From Daphnia pulex (lineage: Eukaryota; Arthropoda; Branchiopoda; Diplostraca; Daphniidae), in contig NC_060024.1 in the NCBI RefSeq assembly GCF_021134715.1, forward strand, positions 4,278,001-4,342,000: a stretch of 64,000 bases of DNA, read 5' to 3'. Below the pieces are notes generated by a model that did no database searches, was not told the origin of the DNA, and saw only the letters and a program-made list of their open reading frames with translations. This document shows positions 33,016-44,222 of the stretch, piece after piece (within the stretch, counting starts at the first letter, position 1; the number at the start of each line of letters is the position of its first letter). The translations under genes were made by a program, and so were the position numbers.

Positions 33016-35655
33016 GTCGTCGACGGCTCCGACATCGCTAAAGCAAGTCCAGGCCATCCTTGATTCCACCACCACCACCAAAGGTAACACTGATCGTTGC
33101 TTGACGGTTTTCAGAACGCCATTCTGCCAAACACGTTCCAACCTCCCCCCTCTCTCATCCACACACACAACACACAGTATTATTATTGCAGTTATGTGCG
33201 AGTGATTGCGGTGAAAGTGCCTGTGTTTGTTGTGTCACCGTGTGTGTTTTTTTCACCTCTGTGTTTTTTTCAATTGTGGGTGTGTGCCCACGTCACTTAC
33301 GCAACCTGTGGAAGAAGAAAAAAGGAATCCACTTGGTGACTTGGCTATAAAAAAGGTGGCCGTAAAAAACGAGGGGGGGGTATGGGTAAACCCCGGAAGA
33401 GCAAAATATTGAGCTGTTAATTGAGGTGGAGGAGTTGAATTACGTGAAAGATGAGCAGCAAAGAGATAAGGATAGTGGAGGAGCTTCTGCCAAGAGAAAA
33501 CGACGAGATGAGTGAAGAGGTGGGAGCGCTAAAAAGGATGAAAGAGAAGAAGTTAGATGGAAGAGTGGCCGAGTTGAAAGAGAGAGAGCGCGGAAAAGAC
33601 GAAGGTGTCCGTCTATTATTGGTAAGATTTCTATGTCAAAAACGATTATTGTTCCTCTCTTAGTATTTTTTGTTGTGTCTAGGGAAAATGTCATCAATTG
33701 GAAACATAAGTAAGGGTGTTACGCAACAAGGAGATGGATTTTTTCCAGTGTGGTTAACCATCAAAAGAATGTTATTTATCGTATAAAATCCCAGAAGTTT
33801 GAATCGCCACATCAAGTATAAACATCGTAATATCAATGGGGCAATCATCAATCCCGTTGCAGAACCTATTCTTATGCGTTCTTAAAGAATTTCGTCTTGG
33901 AATGTCACCGTGGAATCTCTTTCCTCAAAATCTCCTCTCGGTTATACGAAAGAGAGCGAGAGACAGCGACCTTTCGATGGGAGAGCGGGACGTGTTCTGT
34001 CGTTACTAGAACAAAGGAAGAAGGGTGTTGAAATGGAGGGGGGAGGGGGTGAGAGAATTCAGTTAAGAAATGAGAGGGTGCAATATTGCCGCATAAATTT
34101 TGTAAGAATTAAGAGAAATGAATATATTATCGACATGATTGCACTATTGGCACTATACTACATTACATAACTTTAATTGTGAAAAATACCTACAAATTTC
34201 TTCGTTTTTCGGCCATGCCGGGCTTCATCCTATAAGCCACCTAGCGCTCGGGGAAACAACATTTCCCCCTATTTGCCATTAGAATCTGTTGCCTGGTCTC
34301 CGGTGTCCCTCATAACGTCAGCCTACACCAATCGAGATGGGATATCTTGCTGTGCGTCTATCCCTGTATCCAGTATGAAAAGTTAACAATCCAGCAAAGG
34401 CAGATGGTGACGAAATGGTGCCGTTCACTTTCGCTGTTAATCAATACTCGGAAAATCTTATTAAATGAAAATTTGAGGTAAATAAACATTTAAATCAAAC
34501 CTCATTCTTAAATAAATTAAATATAGCAGCATAAGAATACTAGGGGAGATATTTTTTCTAAATTATAATTATCAATCTTTTTTATAGGTTACTCGTTACT
34601 CAATTATTCAATGTCTGTCATGAGCGGACGATAAACACCAAAATTTTCCCAGAATGATCAGTCTCTCTAGTGGTAGGCATAGCAACTACTTGTTCGGAGA
34701 CGGGGAATTTTTGAGTTTCTGTCTTTTTATTTTTTTTATACCCCTAAATTTTAACAAACTAACAAATTGTAGTACGTACAATTTAGATGAACTAATTCTT
34801 CATCTTTTAGTAAAAGCTAAAAGGGCGTGAGTCTAGCGGCTATTTTTTCATAATTTAAAAAAAAAACAGGGCCCTTTTTTTAGAAGCGCCATAAGGAATG
34901 CACGGCAAACGCCTCAATTTTCGCTCGGCGAAACTGTTACAGTTCGCGCCAGTTCCAGGGGGCAGGGAAATATAGATAAAGGGACGGGGCATTTTTTCTC
35001 ATGTTACCCGTTATGTTTTACCCCCTCTCCAAAAATTTTATCATTACAGCAACTAGGTTGCTAATAAAAAAAATAAAAACCAAAGTCGCGTAGCGCTATA
35101 AGACACCATGCTAAAAGCGTCGAAGCGTACGCTGTACCAACTTCGCCGGTAGGTGCATGTACGTTATAATTCTCTTCGAATCCCAATACTTCCTACTTCT
35201 CGATCTAACAGCTCCAGAACCCGTCCTCGTCCGAGCTCTCTTCTTCCTCGACCGTCACCTTCCCCCCGTGCCCCGCACTGCCTTCTTACTCTTTTTTCTC
35301 TCATCATTGGTTTTATCGTTCCATAAACTACATAGATGCACCTTATGTCGTCTTTGTAAATTATTTACAGCATTGAATCAAAAGCCTTATTTATAAATTT
35401 TTATGCAAATTATACCTTGTTGTATATTTTCAAGAATTCTAATTTCGAATGCTTTCTGCGTTGCATATTTTATTATTATTTTGTATCTTCGAAAGTTTCT
35501 CAGCATACACAACTTGTTTCATAGATGAAAAACTATAGCATGCACACGCATGCACATTATTATTCAAACACAAATCCAGGTTAGAATGATTGTGTCTAGT
35601 GTAATTGAACTATCATGCAGGTTTCATAGGCTAGTGCGATCGTAGCGACCGTTAC
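33016..35655. other. no supported gene
   Basis: A possible short coding exon (32993-33080, ending in a GGTAAC donor after four threonines) has no partner I can find. Short frames at 33451-33663, 33910-34170 and 35157-35396 have no motif. The stretch 34480-35100 is AT-rich with homopolymer runs. Confidence 0.4.
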
Positions 35656-35855
35656 GTGGTAGCATTTCATTATTATTGTTAGAAGTGAAATGCTACTTTC
35701 AGCAAAAAGTAGTTAAATAGTAGCAGTGTACTACTATAAAGTAGATCCTCTAACTTATTCGTAGAGGACGCTACTCTTTAGGTTGCGAAAAAAATGCTAT
35801 TTAGTGCTACTTTAGGGAGTGCTACCAGATAAGTAGCACCCAATGAAATAAGTGT
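35656..35855. repeat. 200-bp direct repeat R3, first copy
   Basis: This stretch matches 36416-36617 in the same orientation with few differences, beginning gtggtagcatttca and ending atgaaataagtgt. It contains an inner inverted pair (gtagcatttca and tgaaatgctac) and several further copies of the words gctac and agtagc. The two copies flank 560 bases. It could be a short non-autonomous element or a terminal repeat pair. Confidence 0.75.
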
Positions 35856-36189
35856 ACGTGTCTCCCGCATTTTAATACGAGCTTCTTCCACATGTCTATT
35901 CTATTTTCTGTAATAATACTATATTACTGATAAAATTTATTATATGTTTTGATACTTTTGGAGTTAGGAAATGAAAAAATTTTCAATCTGAAAATTTTTC
36001 TATGGTTTGGTTATCAGACTTTTGCAGTTGGGACTTGGAAATTTTTCGAGATTGAAAGTTTTCTCTTACAACCAATGAAATTTTTCGCACTCTACTTCAA
36101 GTACGTTTAACTGATAGTCTTCGAGTACCCAAAAACAACGCTGAGAGTGTGGGCGGCTTCTTGATACACCGACGTCGGTTTGCAAATGA

Positions 36190-36375
36190 AACATTCGCCC
36201 CAGTATTCTATTCGAATACGGGGCAAGGTATTCGAGTCTTCGAATACTGGGTGATTCGAATTTCGAAGGGTTATTGAATTTGCATAGGGTTCTTCTATGG
36301 GTATTCGATGCTTCCGAATATGGTTGAACATATTCTAGACCTGTTCTAAGCAGCAAGGGTATTCGAAGATAGAAT
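36190..36375. other. cluster of TTCGAA-type palindromes
   Basis: Within 190 bases the words attcgaa, ttcgaat, tattcgag and tattcgat recur eight or more times, several as the full palindrome ttcgaa (for example near 36212, 36238 and 36256). An overlapping minus-strand open frame (36066-36476) is probably a by-product of this repetition. No function is evident. Confidence 0.4.
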
Positions 36376-36415
36376 ATCCGTCGTAGAGTTAGAATATCCC
36401 CTGAAAACTGAGTGT

Positions 36416-36617
36416 GTGGTAGCATTTCACTATTACGGTTAGCATGAAATGCTATTTTCAGCAAAAAGTAGTTCAATAGTAGCAGTGTACTACTTTAAAG
36501 TAGATCCTCTGCCTAATACGTAGAGGACGCTACTCTTTAGGTTGCGAAAAAATGCTACTTAATATACTACTACTTAACGGAGTGCTACCAGATAAGTAGC
36601 ACTCAATGAAATGAGTG
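36416..36617. repeat. 200-bp direct repeat R3, second copy
   Basis: This is the partner of 35656-35855; it carries the same internal inverted pair and the same ending, with small differences in the middle (an extra actac near 36565). Confidence 0.75.
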
Positions 36618-37995
36618 TGCTTTAAAGACAGGCAGAAAATGAATTTCATATACCTGTTTTCAAGAGTTTTATGTGGAAAATAAGTTTGTAATCGTTTTGT
36701 TTTCCTTTATTGTTCATCACGTGCTGTTATTTAATCTCCTTTCTCAGTTATATTACATCCTTGATAAATAGGCCTGCGTTTGCTCTATGTACAGTATATA
36801 TAATCTTCTTGAAACATACTATAAAATAAAGCAAACAGTTGCTAATCATCATTAAATTTCCCAAATCGCTATATATGTGAAACCAAATTGCCATTTGTCC
36901 ACAATAATAAATTTCGCATCGAATTTTGCTTTTGTTTTTTAATTTTTTGAAAGGGAGAAAAGGAAACTATTAAAAAAAGGGGGACCCATACTTGCCTCTT
37001 CTTCCCATTCTTCTCTCGGGCCAATTCTCTGTGGATTCGGTCGCGAAAAAAGCGGAAAAAAGTAAACAACAGGGACAAAATTTTTTTAAATACAAGGAAT
37101 GTGATCTGGAGACACAAATTGCTACACATACTAACCAAGATACGTAGCAATTAACTTCACTTATTTTTTTAAAATAACACACTGATTCACTAAATCCACT
37201 TTGTATTCGGAAAACACACTTTCAGCCGATACAGACAACGCAAAACAACGGCACAAAATGGCGGACATCGAAACAATTGACACGCGAAACCGCGATGTGA
37301 ATTGCCTCTTTATCGTCGCTTTCGTTGGACGTCGGTCGAAAAATAAGGGTTCAAACAAACCATTAGTTCACGATACAATTTATTTGCGCCGCCAATATAA
37401 TTAGTACAATCATAACGGCGCAGCGGAAGCGCTCTGGGCCCATAACCCAAAGGTCCCAAAGGTCCGCGAAAAAACAAAGTTGCTTAAAACAATGTGAAGC
37501 CTATTGTCTTTTGCTAAACGTTTCAACCTCAACCAACTAGGGGAGAGGAGGGCTAGTTGGCAGGGTCACTTTTTGTGAATTCATTTGAATTTTTTTACCA
37601 CATGTTTTGCAAATTGAATGAATAAATCAAATTCAGATTTCAATTCTCTATGAATTGATCGTATTTGTTTACAACACAAAATTGTGAAATTGAGAAAAAC
37701 TGCAAAAAACAGTCTGCCAACTTGCCCCACCTACGGGGTAAGTTGGAAGCTGACGATTCTCCATTGCTCCAAAATTTCTAGGTCGAATTTTGAAAACTTG
37801 CAACTCAGCACCTCGTGAAAAATCTGTATGCCAACATACCCTTCAAAATTTCTGACAACTAACCCCACAGGGTGCTTTTCGAACAAATAAATTGATAACT
37901 AAATAACTTTTTAATGTAGAAATGTCGGGTTTCTTTTAAAAGTAAGAGAAACATAGATTCTTTTTTGCTTGGGATTTCTGACATTCTAAGAGTTT
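36618..37995. other. no supported gene; short repeated motif
   Basis: AT-rich DNA without coding evidence. Between 37540 and 37875 the words ttggcagg, gccaacttgccccac, ggggtaagttgg, gccaacatac and caactaacccca recur in both orientations, suggesting a decayed inverted-repeat element. Confidence 0.4.
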
Positions 37996-38190
37996 TACAG
38001 TACCTACCTAAAGTTTGGGAACGCGCGAGAGAACCTTATGGAAAAAGGCATTTTTCTCGGCGTTCCCAAAAATGCAATTTTCGTCGGATCACGATGAATT
38101 TTTTTTTCCGTTGCCAATTTGTGTAGCAATAAGCTTATTTTTTTCAGACTTTTGCAATCAAGGGCAGGTTAACTTTTAACTCGAGCCCTA
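37996..38190. repeat. dispersed repeat R4, first copy
   Basis: This stretch matches 59705-59890 in the same orientation. Shared parts include ctaaagtttgggaacgcgcg, accttatgga, attttcgtcggatc and tagcaat followed by a T-rich run and atcaaggg. In block B this repeat sits where block A has different sequence, so at least one insertion is later than the block duplication. Confidence 0.7.
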
Positions 38191-38609
38191 AGTTTGATAA
38201 CGCTCCGTAGAGCTATATGCAAATTAGGGTACTTTAAGGGGGGATAACTACAGAACGGGTAAAGCTAAAAGAAATATATATATTTGTTTTTAAATTTCAT
38301 TGGATTTCAATTGATTCCAACGTTCTAATTGCCGATTTTGCTGCCGCTGCCAGTCGCTGTCGCAAGAGCAACTGCCTCATCACTTGCCAGGCCATTCACG
38401 AAGGCGCCAACTGCAAGGAATTTCAGGTTCGAGTCAATCAAAGTGCCGAGACGGACGAGGACGTCAGCAGGCGGACCGAAGAAATGATCGATGTAAACTA
38501 AAACAATCGAATTTTTATTCGATTGAGTTTTAATCATTTTGAGACATTTGATAGGCGCTGGTGGCAAGTTGCGAAGCCCTTTCGTGCCCGCAGTGTCAGG
38601 TGGTTAAAA

Positions 38610-38782
38610 TTGGGGCTGCGACTGCATGGGTCCGCTGTTCCGTCTGCCGGACGGAAATATGTTGGGTCACCAAACAAAATCGCTGGGGTCCAAACGCCCA
38701 ATGGTAGTTCAATTCAATCAGAATAGAGTTTGAAAGTTGAATTGACAAGTGTGGGAATTAATTTAGGGCAAAGGTGACACGA
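38610..38782. repeat. dispersed repeat R2, second copy
   Basis: This is the partner of 6563-6724. Its last 20 bases overlap the C-terminal end of the ankyrin reading frame, so the frame may have been cut by this repeat and now uses a stop within it (38763-38765). Confidence 0.6.
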
Positions 38783-40838
38783 GCTCAAGGTGACTCTCAG
38801 AGCAAAATGCTGTGCGGTTGCAGTAATCTTTTAGGTTCACGTCCAATTCCTTACGATTGAGCAGTTCTTCTACCACAGTTTTGGACTTGTTAATAATTGC
38901 ATAGTGAAGAGCAGTGCATCCATCTTCGTCTTGTGCGTTAACATCGGTCGATTTTTCTAGAATTATTCTGCACAAATCAATTGGAATATCCTCCCACATA
39001 GACGCGAAATGTAGTGCTGTGCAGCTGTCCCTATTTTTTAGGTTAACATCCAATTCCTTGTGCTTGAGAAGTTCTTCGACTGCAGTTTTGGAATTTTCTA
39101 AAATTGCATAGTGAAGAGCAGTCTGTCCATCCTGGTGCTGTGCGTTAACATCTGTTGTTTTTTTCAGAATTTCCTTGAACAAATTAATTGGCATATGTGT
39201 CCACTTGGCAGCGAAATGTAGAGCCGTCCGGTTGTCGATGCATCTGACGTTGACGTCCACGTCCGTTCGTTTGAGAAGTTCTTTGATCGCAGTTTTGGAC
39301 TCGTTCAAAACTGCAACGTGAAGAGCGGTGTTTCCATCTTCGTCTTGTGCGTTGACATAGGTCGATTTTTTCAGAATTTTCTTGAACAAATCAACTGGAA
39401 TCTCCTTCCACTTTGAAGCCAAATGTAGAGAAGTGCAATTTATCTTATTTTTGCTGTTCACATCCACGTCCTTGTGTTTGAGAAGTTCCTCTACCACAGT
39501 TTTGGACTGGTTCGTAATTGCATAGTGAAGAGCAGAGTCTCCATATCTGTTGATGTGTTTGTTGACGTTCTCCGAATTCGTCCGAGAAAGAATCTTTTTC
39601 ATCAAGGCCATTTTAAATTCAAATTGAACAGGTAGATCGAATGGCGAATAACCCAAAGATAGATGAAGTGGTAGGCACCCCAAAGAATTGGTGACGTTGA
39701 CGTCATAATCTTTAAATTCACTGAGAATGTTTTCGGCAACGTCCCATTTTTCTCCGTACAAAGCCAAATGCAATGCCGAGTCGCCCGTTTTGTTCACGCC
39801 ACGAAGATAAATCCCGTCAAATGACAACAACCGAGATTTATTTGAAGAAAGGAATTGCAGGGCTATGAAAAACACATTCCGGCGAAACGTTTTCTCGTTT
39901 GATGTATTTCGAGCGCCAACGTCTTTTAAGTACTGATCGATTGGCCAGTCGGATGTAGAGAAAACTCTGGCCCATTCGAGTAACGTGTAGCCTTGGGAGT
40001 CGACACTGTTTATAGATTCGTTTGTCAAGTTATTGGCAATAAGTTTTTCTAAGTCTTTCCTGTTTCTCTCAATCATAGCCTTGTAATAGGCAAATTTGTC
40101 GTCTTTTTCAATCCAATTGTATTTCATTGAATCCGCCAGGCTTTCGGACTTGGTTTTCTTATTTCTCAATCCGAATCGGTCGACTATAGCACTCGTCACC
40201 GTCGACCACTTTTTCCGAGAATTGGATTTTCTGAAAACGAAAGATGCGAAATTTTGGCAGTTTGAAAACAGAAGATGATAATTAGTGCTCAGCTGATTGG
40301 TTTCCCAAATGGCTCGCAACAAACGTTCAAGGCCTCTAAAATTGCCCCTAGCACTTTTGCGCTCTGTAACTGGCTCTGGTCTTTGAACGAGTTCCATCTT
40401 TTCAGCGTCGTATAATTTCTCGGTGACGTCATACTCGTATGGTGACTGCTGTAGAACAATGTTATTTCCATTCTTTTCGATGGAATACCACATCTCTTTT
40501 TTGGTTCTCCTGTTCTTCGTTGTGATGGCGACGAAAGCGTGAATCGTGACTTCCGATCTCAGCATAGCAACTGGAAGAGGATTGGAGTAAACTTGGACGT
40601 GGGTGATTACATCTTTTAAAGATGATTTCAGAATGCCGACATTTGCTTTAGGATTTCTCAAGTACTCTGAAAAATTCGAGTCGGAAAATATCTTGTGGTT
40701 TACCAGTAAATATTCTCGAAGGGATTGCTCGGATATTGTACTGGTCGTGTCTTTTTCTTTATCGACGTGTTGTACGTACAACAATTGGTTAAGGAACTTT
40801 TTCCCTTTAGCGAGGTCCAATGAACCAGAACCCCACAT
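38763..40838 (-). CDS. ankyrin-repeat protein with an NC-motif head domain
   Basis: The first ATG in the frame is at 40838 (MWGSGSLDLAKGKK); the frame is open further up to an acceptor-like attag at about 40884, so an upstream exon is possible. Residues 1-230 form a globular head with a histidine in TIHAFVAITTK and the motif YHLLFSNCQNFASFVF. This pair resembles the His and Asn-Cys arrangement of LRAT/NlpC-P60-like folds, so a cysteine-dependent enzyme is possible but unproven. From about residue 280 to the end are ten or so ankyrin repeats (GNTALHVAVLNESKTAIKEL, DGQTALHYAILENSKTAVEE), which bind other proteins. The last repeat breaks off as NRTAFCSESHLELV where NRTALHFA-type sequence is expected. 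The C-terminus is therefore probably truncated by repeat R2 or one indel. The head, 690-residue length and unbroken frame argue for a real gene. Confidence 0.75.
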   Translation of the reverse strand: MWGSGSLDLAKGKKFLNQLLYVQHVDKEKDTTSTISEQSLREYLLVNHKIFSDSNFSEYLRNPKANVGILKSSLKDVITHVQVYSNPLPVAMLRSEVTIHAFVAITTKNRRTKKEMWYSIEKNGNNIVLQQSPYEYDVTEKLYDAEKMELVQRPEPVTERKSARGNFRGLERLLRAIWETNQLSTNYHLLFSNCQNFASFVFRKSNSRKKWSTVTSAIVDRFGLRNKKTKSESLADSMKYNWIEKDDKFAYYKAMIERNRKDLEKLIANNLTNESINSVDSQGYTLLEWARVFSTSDWPIDQYLKDVGARNTSNEKTFRRNVFFIALQFLSSNKSRLLSFDGIYLRGVNKTGDSALHLALYGEKWDVAENILSEFKDYDVNVTNSLGCLPLHLSLGYSPFDLPVQFEFKMALMKKILSRTNSENVNKHINRYGDSALHYAITNQSKTVVEELLKHKDVDVNSKNKINCTSLHLASKWKEIPVDLFKKILKKSTYVNAQDEDGNTALHVAVLNESKTAIKELLKRTDVDVNVRCIDNRTALHFAAKWTHMPINLFKEILKKTTDVNAQHQDGQTALHYAILENSKTAVEELLKHKELDVNLKNRDSCTALHFASMWEDIPIDLCRIILEKSTDVNAQDEDGCTALHYAIINKSKTVVEELLNRKELDVNLKDYCNRTAFCSESHLELVSPLP

Positions 40839-41109
40839 TTCTTCGTTTGATGGCAAAGTTTTGATCTGTTTTATTCCTAATATTCACATTAAACCAACAA
40901 ATAACTTCACCAGATTGGAATAACAGAAATAAAAAATGATTTGATTTATATATACCTTGACAGAATAATGAAAATGTCGACTGCCTTGTTTTAGTGATGA
41001 TAAACAATTGAGAACTAGAATTAATAAAAACTGATTAAATAATTTCACAACCAAACATTTCTTGGGATTGGTGGGAATAATAGAATAGAAGCGGATATTC
41101 TGCTTGCAC

Positions 41110-41465
41110 TCAGACGTCAGGGATATTTCCTTTGGCGCACGTAGGAATGCTTATACACACAAGTCGGGAAACAAAGCGACTGCTTTGAATGCCCCGCGGC
41201 AGCCCCACCCACTCCATGATGGCCGGCGCTGAGGACGTCACCCCTGACGTCATTCCTATACGACGTCACGCGGATGCAGCAGCCCAGTCAGCACTCCACC
41301 AACTCGCTCTGAATTTCCGCGCCAGCCCAGGTCATCTCACCTTTCTCACTTCCCCAGCATTAATGAACCCCCAACATATAAACCGCTATTATACATGTCT
41401 CTCTCTGCCTGCTGTACCCCCGCTTGTCCAGGCGTGACGTTGACGTCATTCACCACAGACGTCAG
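41110..41465 (-). promoter_or_regulatory. cluster of CRE/ATF-type sites upstream of the ankyrin gene
   Basis: Seven GACGTC or TGACGT sites occur within 355 bases (near 41113, 41234, 41245, 41262, 41435, 41441 and 41458), two of them the full palindrome TGACGTCA (41245-41252 and 41441-41448). The stretch is locally GC-rich between AT-rich neighbours. It lies 270-630 bases upstream of the ankyrin start on the minus strand. Such sites bind CREB/ATF-type bZIP factors. Function as that gene's promoter is inferred from position only. Confidence 0.5.
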
Positions 41466-42499
41466 CTGTTAGCAGTAATCAATCTCACAAAAAAACTGCA
41501 TGAGATTGATGATGACAAAAATAAGGCGGTAATCGTGAGCTGAGCCCTCAAAGTGACAACACCTCAGAACATCTGAAGATCATTTTCAGCTAATCAACTT
41601 TTGGATTTTTGTAGCTGGATTTATCAAAATTTATTATATATAGGGTAGCGCGCTCTATTGACTGTATATAGTGTAATGATATTCACGACCATATAGGAAA
41701 TCCAATGGTTTCCCGACTCCACTGAGCCGCACTCCTTATCCTGGTTTTTTCCCTGTGGTCCATCCTGTCGTTGATTCACAGCTGACGTTGTACAAAAAAC
41801 AAACCCTATAATTATGTAACGTGAAAAGAGATATTCATATCCTTTAGATTTGGGATGTGGAGAATGCAAGACCACCGGTACCAAAATGCGGCAAAAATGG
41901 GAAAAAAAAATGTCAGTTCCGTTGTTTGAAGTTATTTGGTATGGCAAGCCGTTCGTGCCACTTTTTGGTCATGCATAAACCGTAACGCAAAACATAAACA
42001 GCTGCGTAATGGTAAGCATAAACCTTAACGCAATGCATATACAGCTGCGTAATAACCAATTAAACTAACATCGCAATATTGTTATGAATAGATGTAATAT
42101 CTATTTAAACCTAGTGCAAACCCGCAATTACATGGCTCATTTATAATCGTATTCTAATGCCCCGTTTTCAATCGAGCCAGTAATAGCTCGACATGTTCGC
42201 CATCTAGGAAGGGAAATTCGAATAATTTATTTAGATGTCATTCCCGTAGTGTCACCTAGTGTTGGATGATACAAGATTCTCATTCAAAAATTGTTCCCGG
42301 CACGTTTTGAATAGATATTCTTATGAATTAAGATTGGAAACGTTTATTACTCCCGAAGATACAATCAAGGACGTGCTAGACGTAGTCAACATCACCCAGG
42401 GCCAAGAAGAATTGTTGAAAATGACGCGCGGCGATTATTTCACCTTTATAACCAGAGAAGATGAACTGTATGCTGGCGGGCCAAACGTCGCCATGATCG

Positions 42500-42820
42500 G
42501 CCATGATGGACTTGTAATCTGACTGCTCCGTTCCAAAATTATCATCCTCGCTAGACGTTTCCGTAGACATTTTACCGCATTTTATTAGAGACGCCGGAAA
42601 TCTTGCATAGAAAATCGCCCAGCAGTTTGATCGAGCTGTAGCGAATGCGCCAGTTGTCGTCGAACAGACCAATCCAGTTCGGGTAATAAAAGAATGATGG
42701 CGCATGCAGTCGGCGTATTTTTGACCTGTGCGCAGGAAAAATGCGCTGCCCAGCGCGCAGGACCGTGTCTTTGATGACAAACATTTCTTGTCGGCGAGCG
42801 CCTTCAGAATGATTAAAATG
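42500..42820 (-). pseudogene. GCN1 exon fragment, left arm
   Basis: Across two frames the minus strand gives FVIKDTVLRAGQRI, LFDDNWRIRYSSIKLLGD and KMSTETSSEDDNFGTEQS. I recognise this as a HEAT-repeat segment of GCN1, the ribosome-associated activator of the eIF2-alpha kinase GCN2. The segment has frameshifts and no flanking exons, so it is a captured, non-functional fragment. The adjoining plus-strand frame at 42259-42522 (TPEDTIKDVLDVVNITQGQE, FTFITREDELY) comes from a different source I do not recognise. Confidence 0.7.
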
Positions 42821-43004
42821 AATGATCTAGCTAATGCAAGGCGTGAATCGGCGTGAATTCGTTCTGGAACACTCCGCCAAGTATAGATGAACATGGTGAA
42901 ATAACCATCCTGGAAATGAACGTGACAGTGCTCAATTTAGCGCCATTCATTTTATCGTATAATTTACGAAACGCATAATACAAGCGCTAAAATAAATATT
43001 TAGC

Positions 43005-43720
43005 GCCCCTTTAATTAAATTTAGCTCGATGCGCGTGAGTATTAATTGTGATAAGTATTAATTTTAAAGCGCTTGCGCGTTTCGTATAAATAATATGACG
43101 AAATGAATTGCGCTAAATTTAGCGCATCGCAGTGAATCGAGGATAAATCGTTAATGACCTGTGCGCTTATAGATGGCGCGAAATCTAGCGTGAAATCTAG
43201 CACGAAATCTAGCGCGAAATATTTTACTTTATTATTTATCGCGCATTTAGCCGCCGAAAGTGCGGACGGGCGACAGCGCAAAAATAGCGGACGGATCAGC
43301 GATGAGCGCCAGAATATAGCGCACAGGGACGGACGAGCGCACGCTACTCACCCAACCAGTCACCGCAATTTGTTTTCATGTCACGTCCAGTTATAATTAA
43401 ATTCAGTGCGATGCGCGATAAATAGCGTTAAATATTTATTTTAGCGCTTGTGCGTTTTTTTTTAATTATAAGAGATGAAATGAATTGCACTAAATTGAGC
43501 GCATCGTGCGCAAGTTAATCAAAGCGCCCTGCGCTCTTAGTAGCGCTTATTCTAGTATACGCAATATTTAACCTAATTATTTTTGCGTAAATAGAAGGGC
43601 GACGCTTCGCAATAAAAAAGCGGGCGGGTCCGTCGCGTAAGAGCTAAAATAACAGAAGGACTCGCTACCCGTCCACCCAGCCGCTGCAATGATTTTTTTG
43701 TCTCAGTAAAATGATTTGGC
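43005..43720. repeat. two imperfect tandem units rich in AGCGC between the arms
   Basis: The spacer holds a unit of about 370 bases (43016-43385) followed by a diverged second unit (43395-43715). Both contain the landmarks gcgatgcgcg, aatgaattgc with ctaaat, agcgcatcg and a late gggcgacag/gggcgacgc block. The first also has four direct copies of cgaaatctagcg/tgaaatctagc (43178-43218). No coding function is apparent. Confidence 0.5.
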
Positions 43721-43919
43721 CAAGTATATTTGCTGTTGCATTCCGACCCTATAGGCCTACGTCCGATCCGCAAGCACCTCATCAAATTTTACAGCGACAG
43801 ATTGGATTGGACTCCGGCCGTCTTGGATAAATTTGTCACGTTCTTCTATACTTGGCGGAGTGTTCCAGAACGAATTCACGTCAATTCATGCCTTGCATTG
43901 GCAAGATCATTCGTTTTAT

Positions 43920-44222
43920 ACTGAAGGCGCTCGCCGACAAGAAATGTTTGTCAGAGACAAGGTCCTGATGCGCGCCGGACAGCCCATTGTCAACATGCAA
44001 GTCAACATGTACGCCAACTGTGCCATCATTCTTTTGTTACCTGAACTGGAGATGGTCTGTTTGACGACAACTGGCGCATTCGCTACAGCTCGATCAAACT
44101 GCTGGGCGAGTTGCGGTGAGATTTACGGCGTCTCTGGTAAAATGTCTATGGAAACGGCTAGCGAGGATCGGCGAGGATGATAACTTTGGAACGGAGCAGT
44201 CCTGCAAGTCCATCATGGCCAC
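43920..44222 (+). pseudogene. GCN1 exon fragment, right arm
   Basis: The plus strand gives, in shifting frames, MFVRDKVLMRAGQPIVNM, LFDDNWRIRYSSIKLLGE, EIYGVSGKMSMETASED and DDNFGTEQSCKSIMAT. It is the same GCN1 exon region as in the left arm, in opposite genomic orientation, with different lesions. This shows that the captured piece was already inside the arm when the arms were duplicated. Confidence 0.7.

Noticed and set aside
33451..33663. Small Glu/Arg/Lys-rich gene
   Set aside because: It is low-complexity sequence with no start context or splice partner; it is mirrored by an equally long frame on the other strand.
42259..42522. Independent gene in the left arm (TPEDTIKDVLDVVN)
   Set aside because: The same sequence is present, broken, in the inverted right arm and has no further exons; it is part of the mobile element, probably another captured piece.
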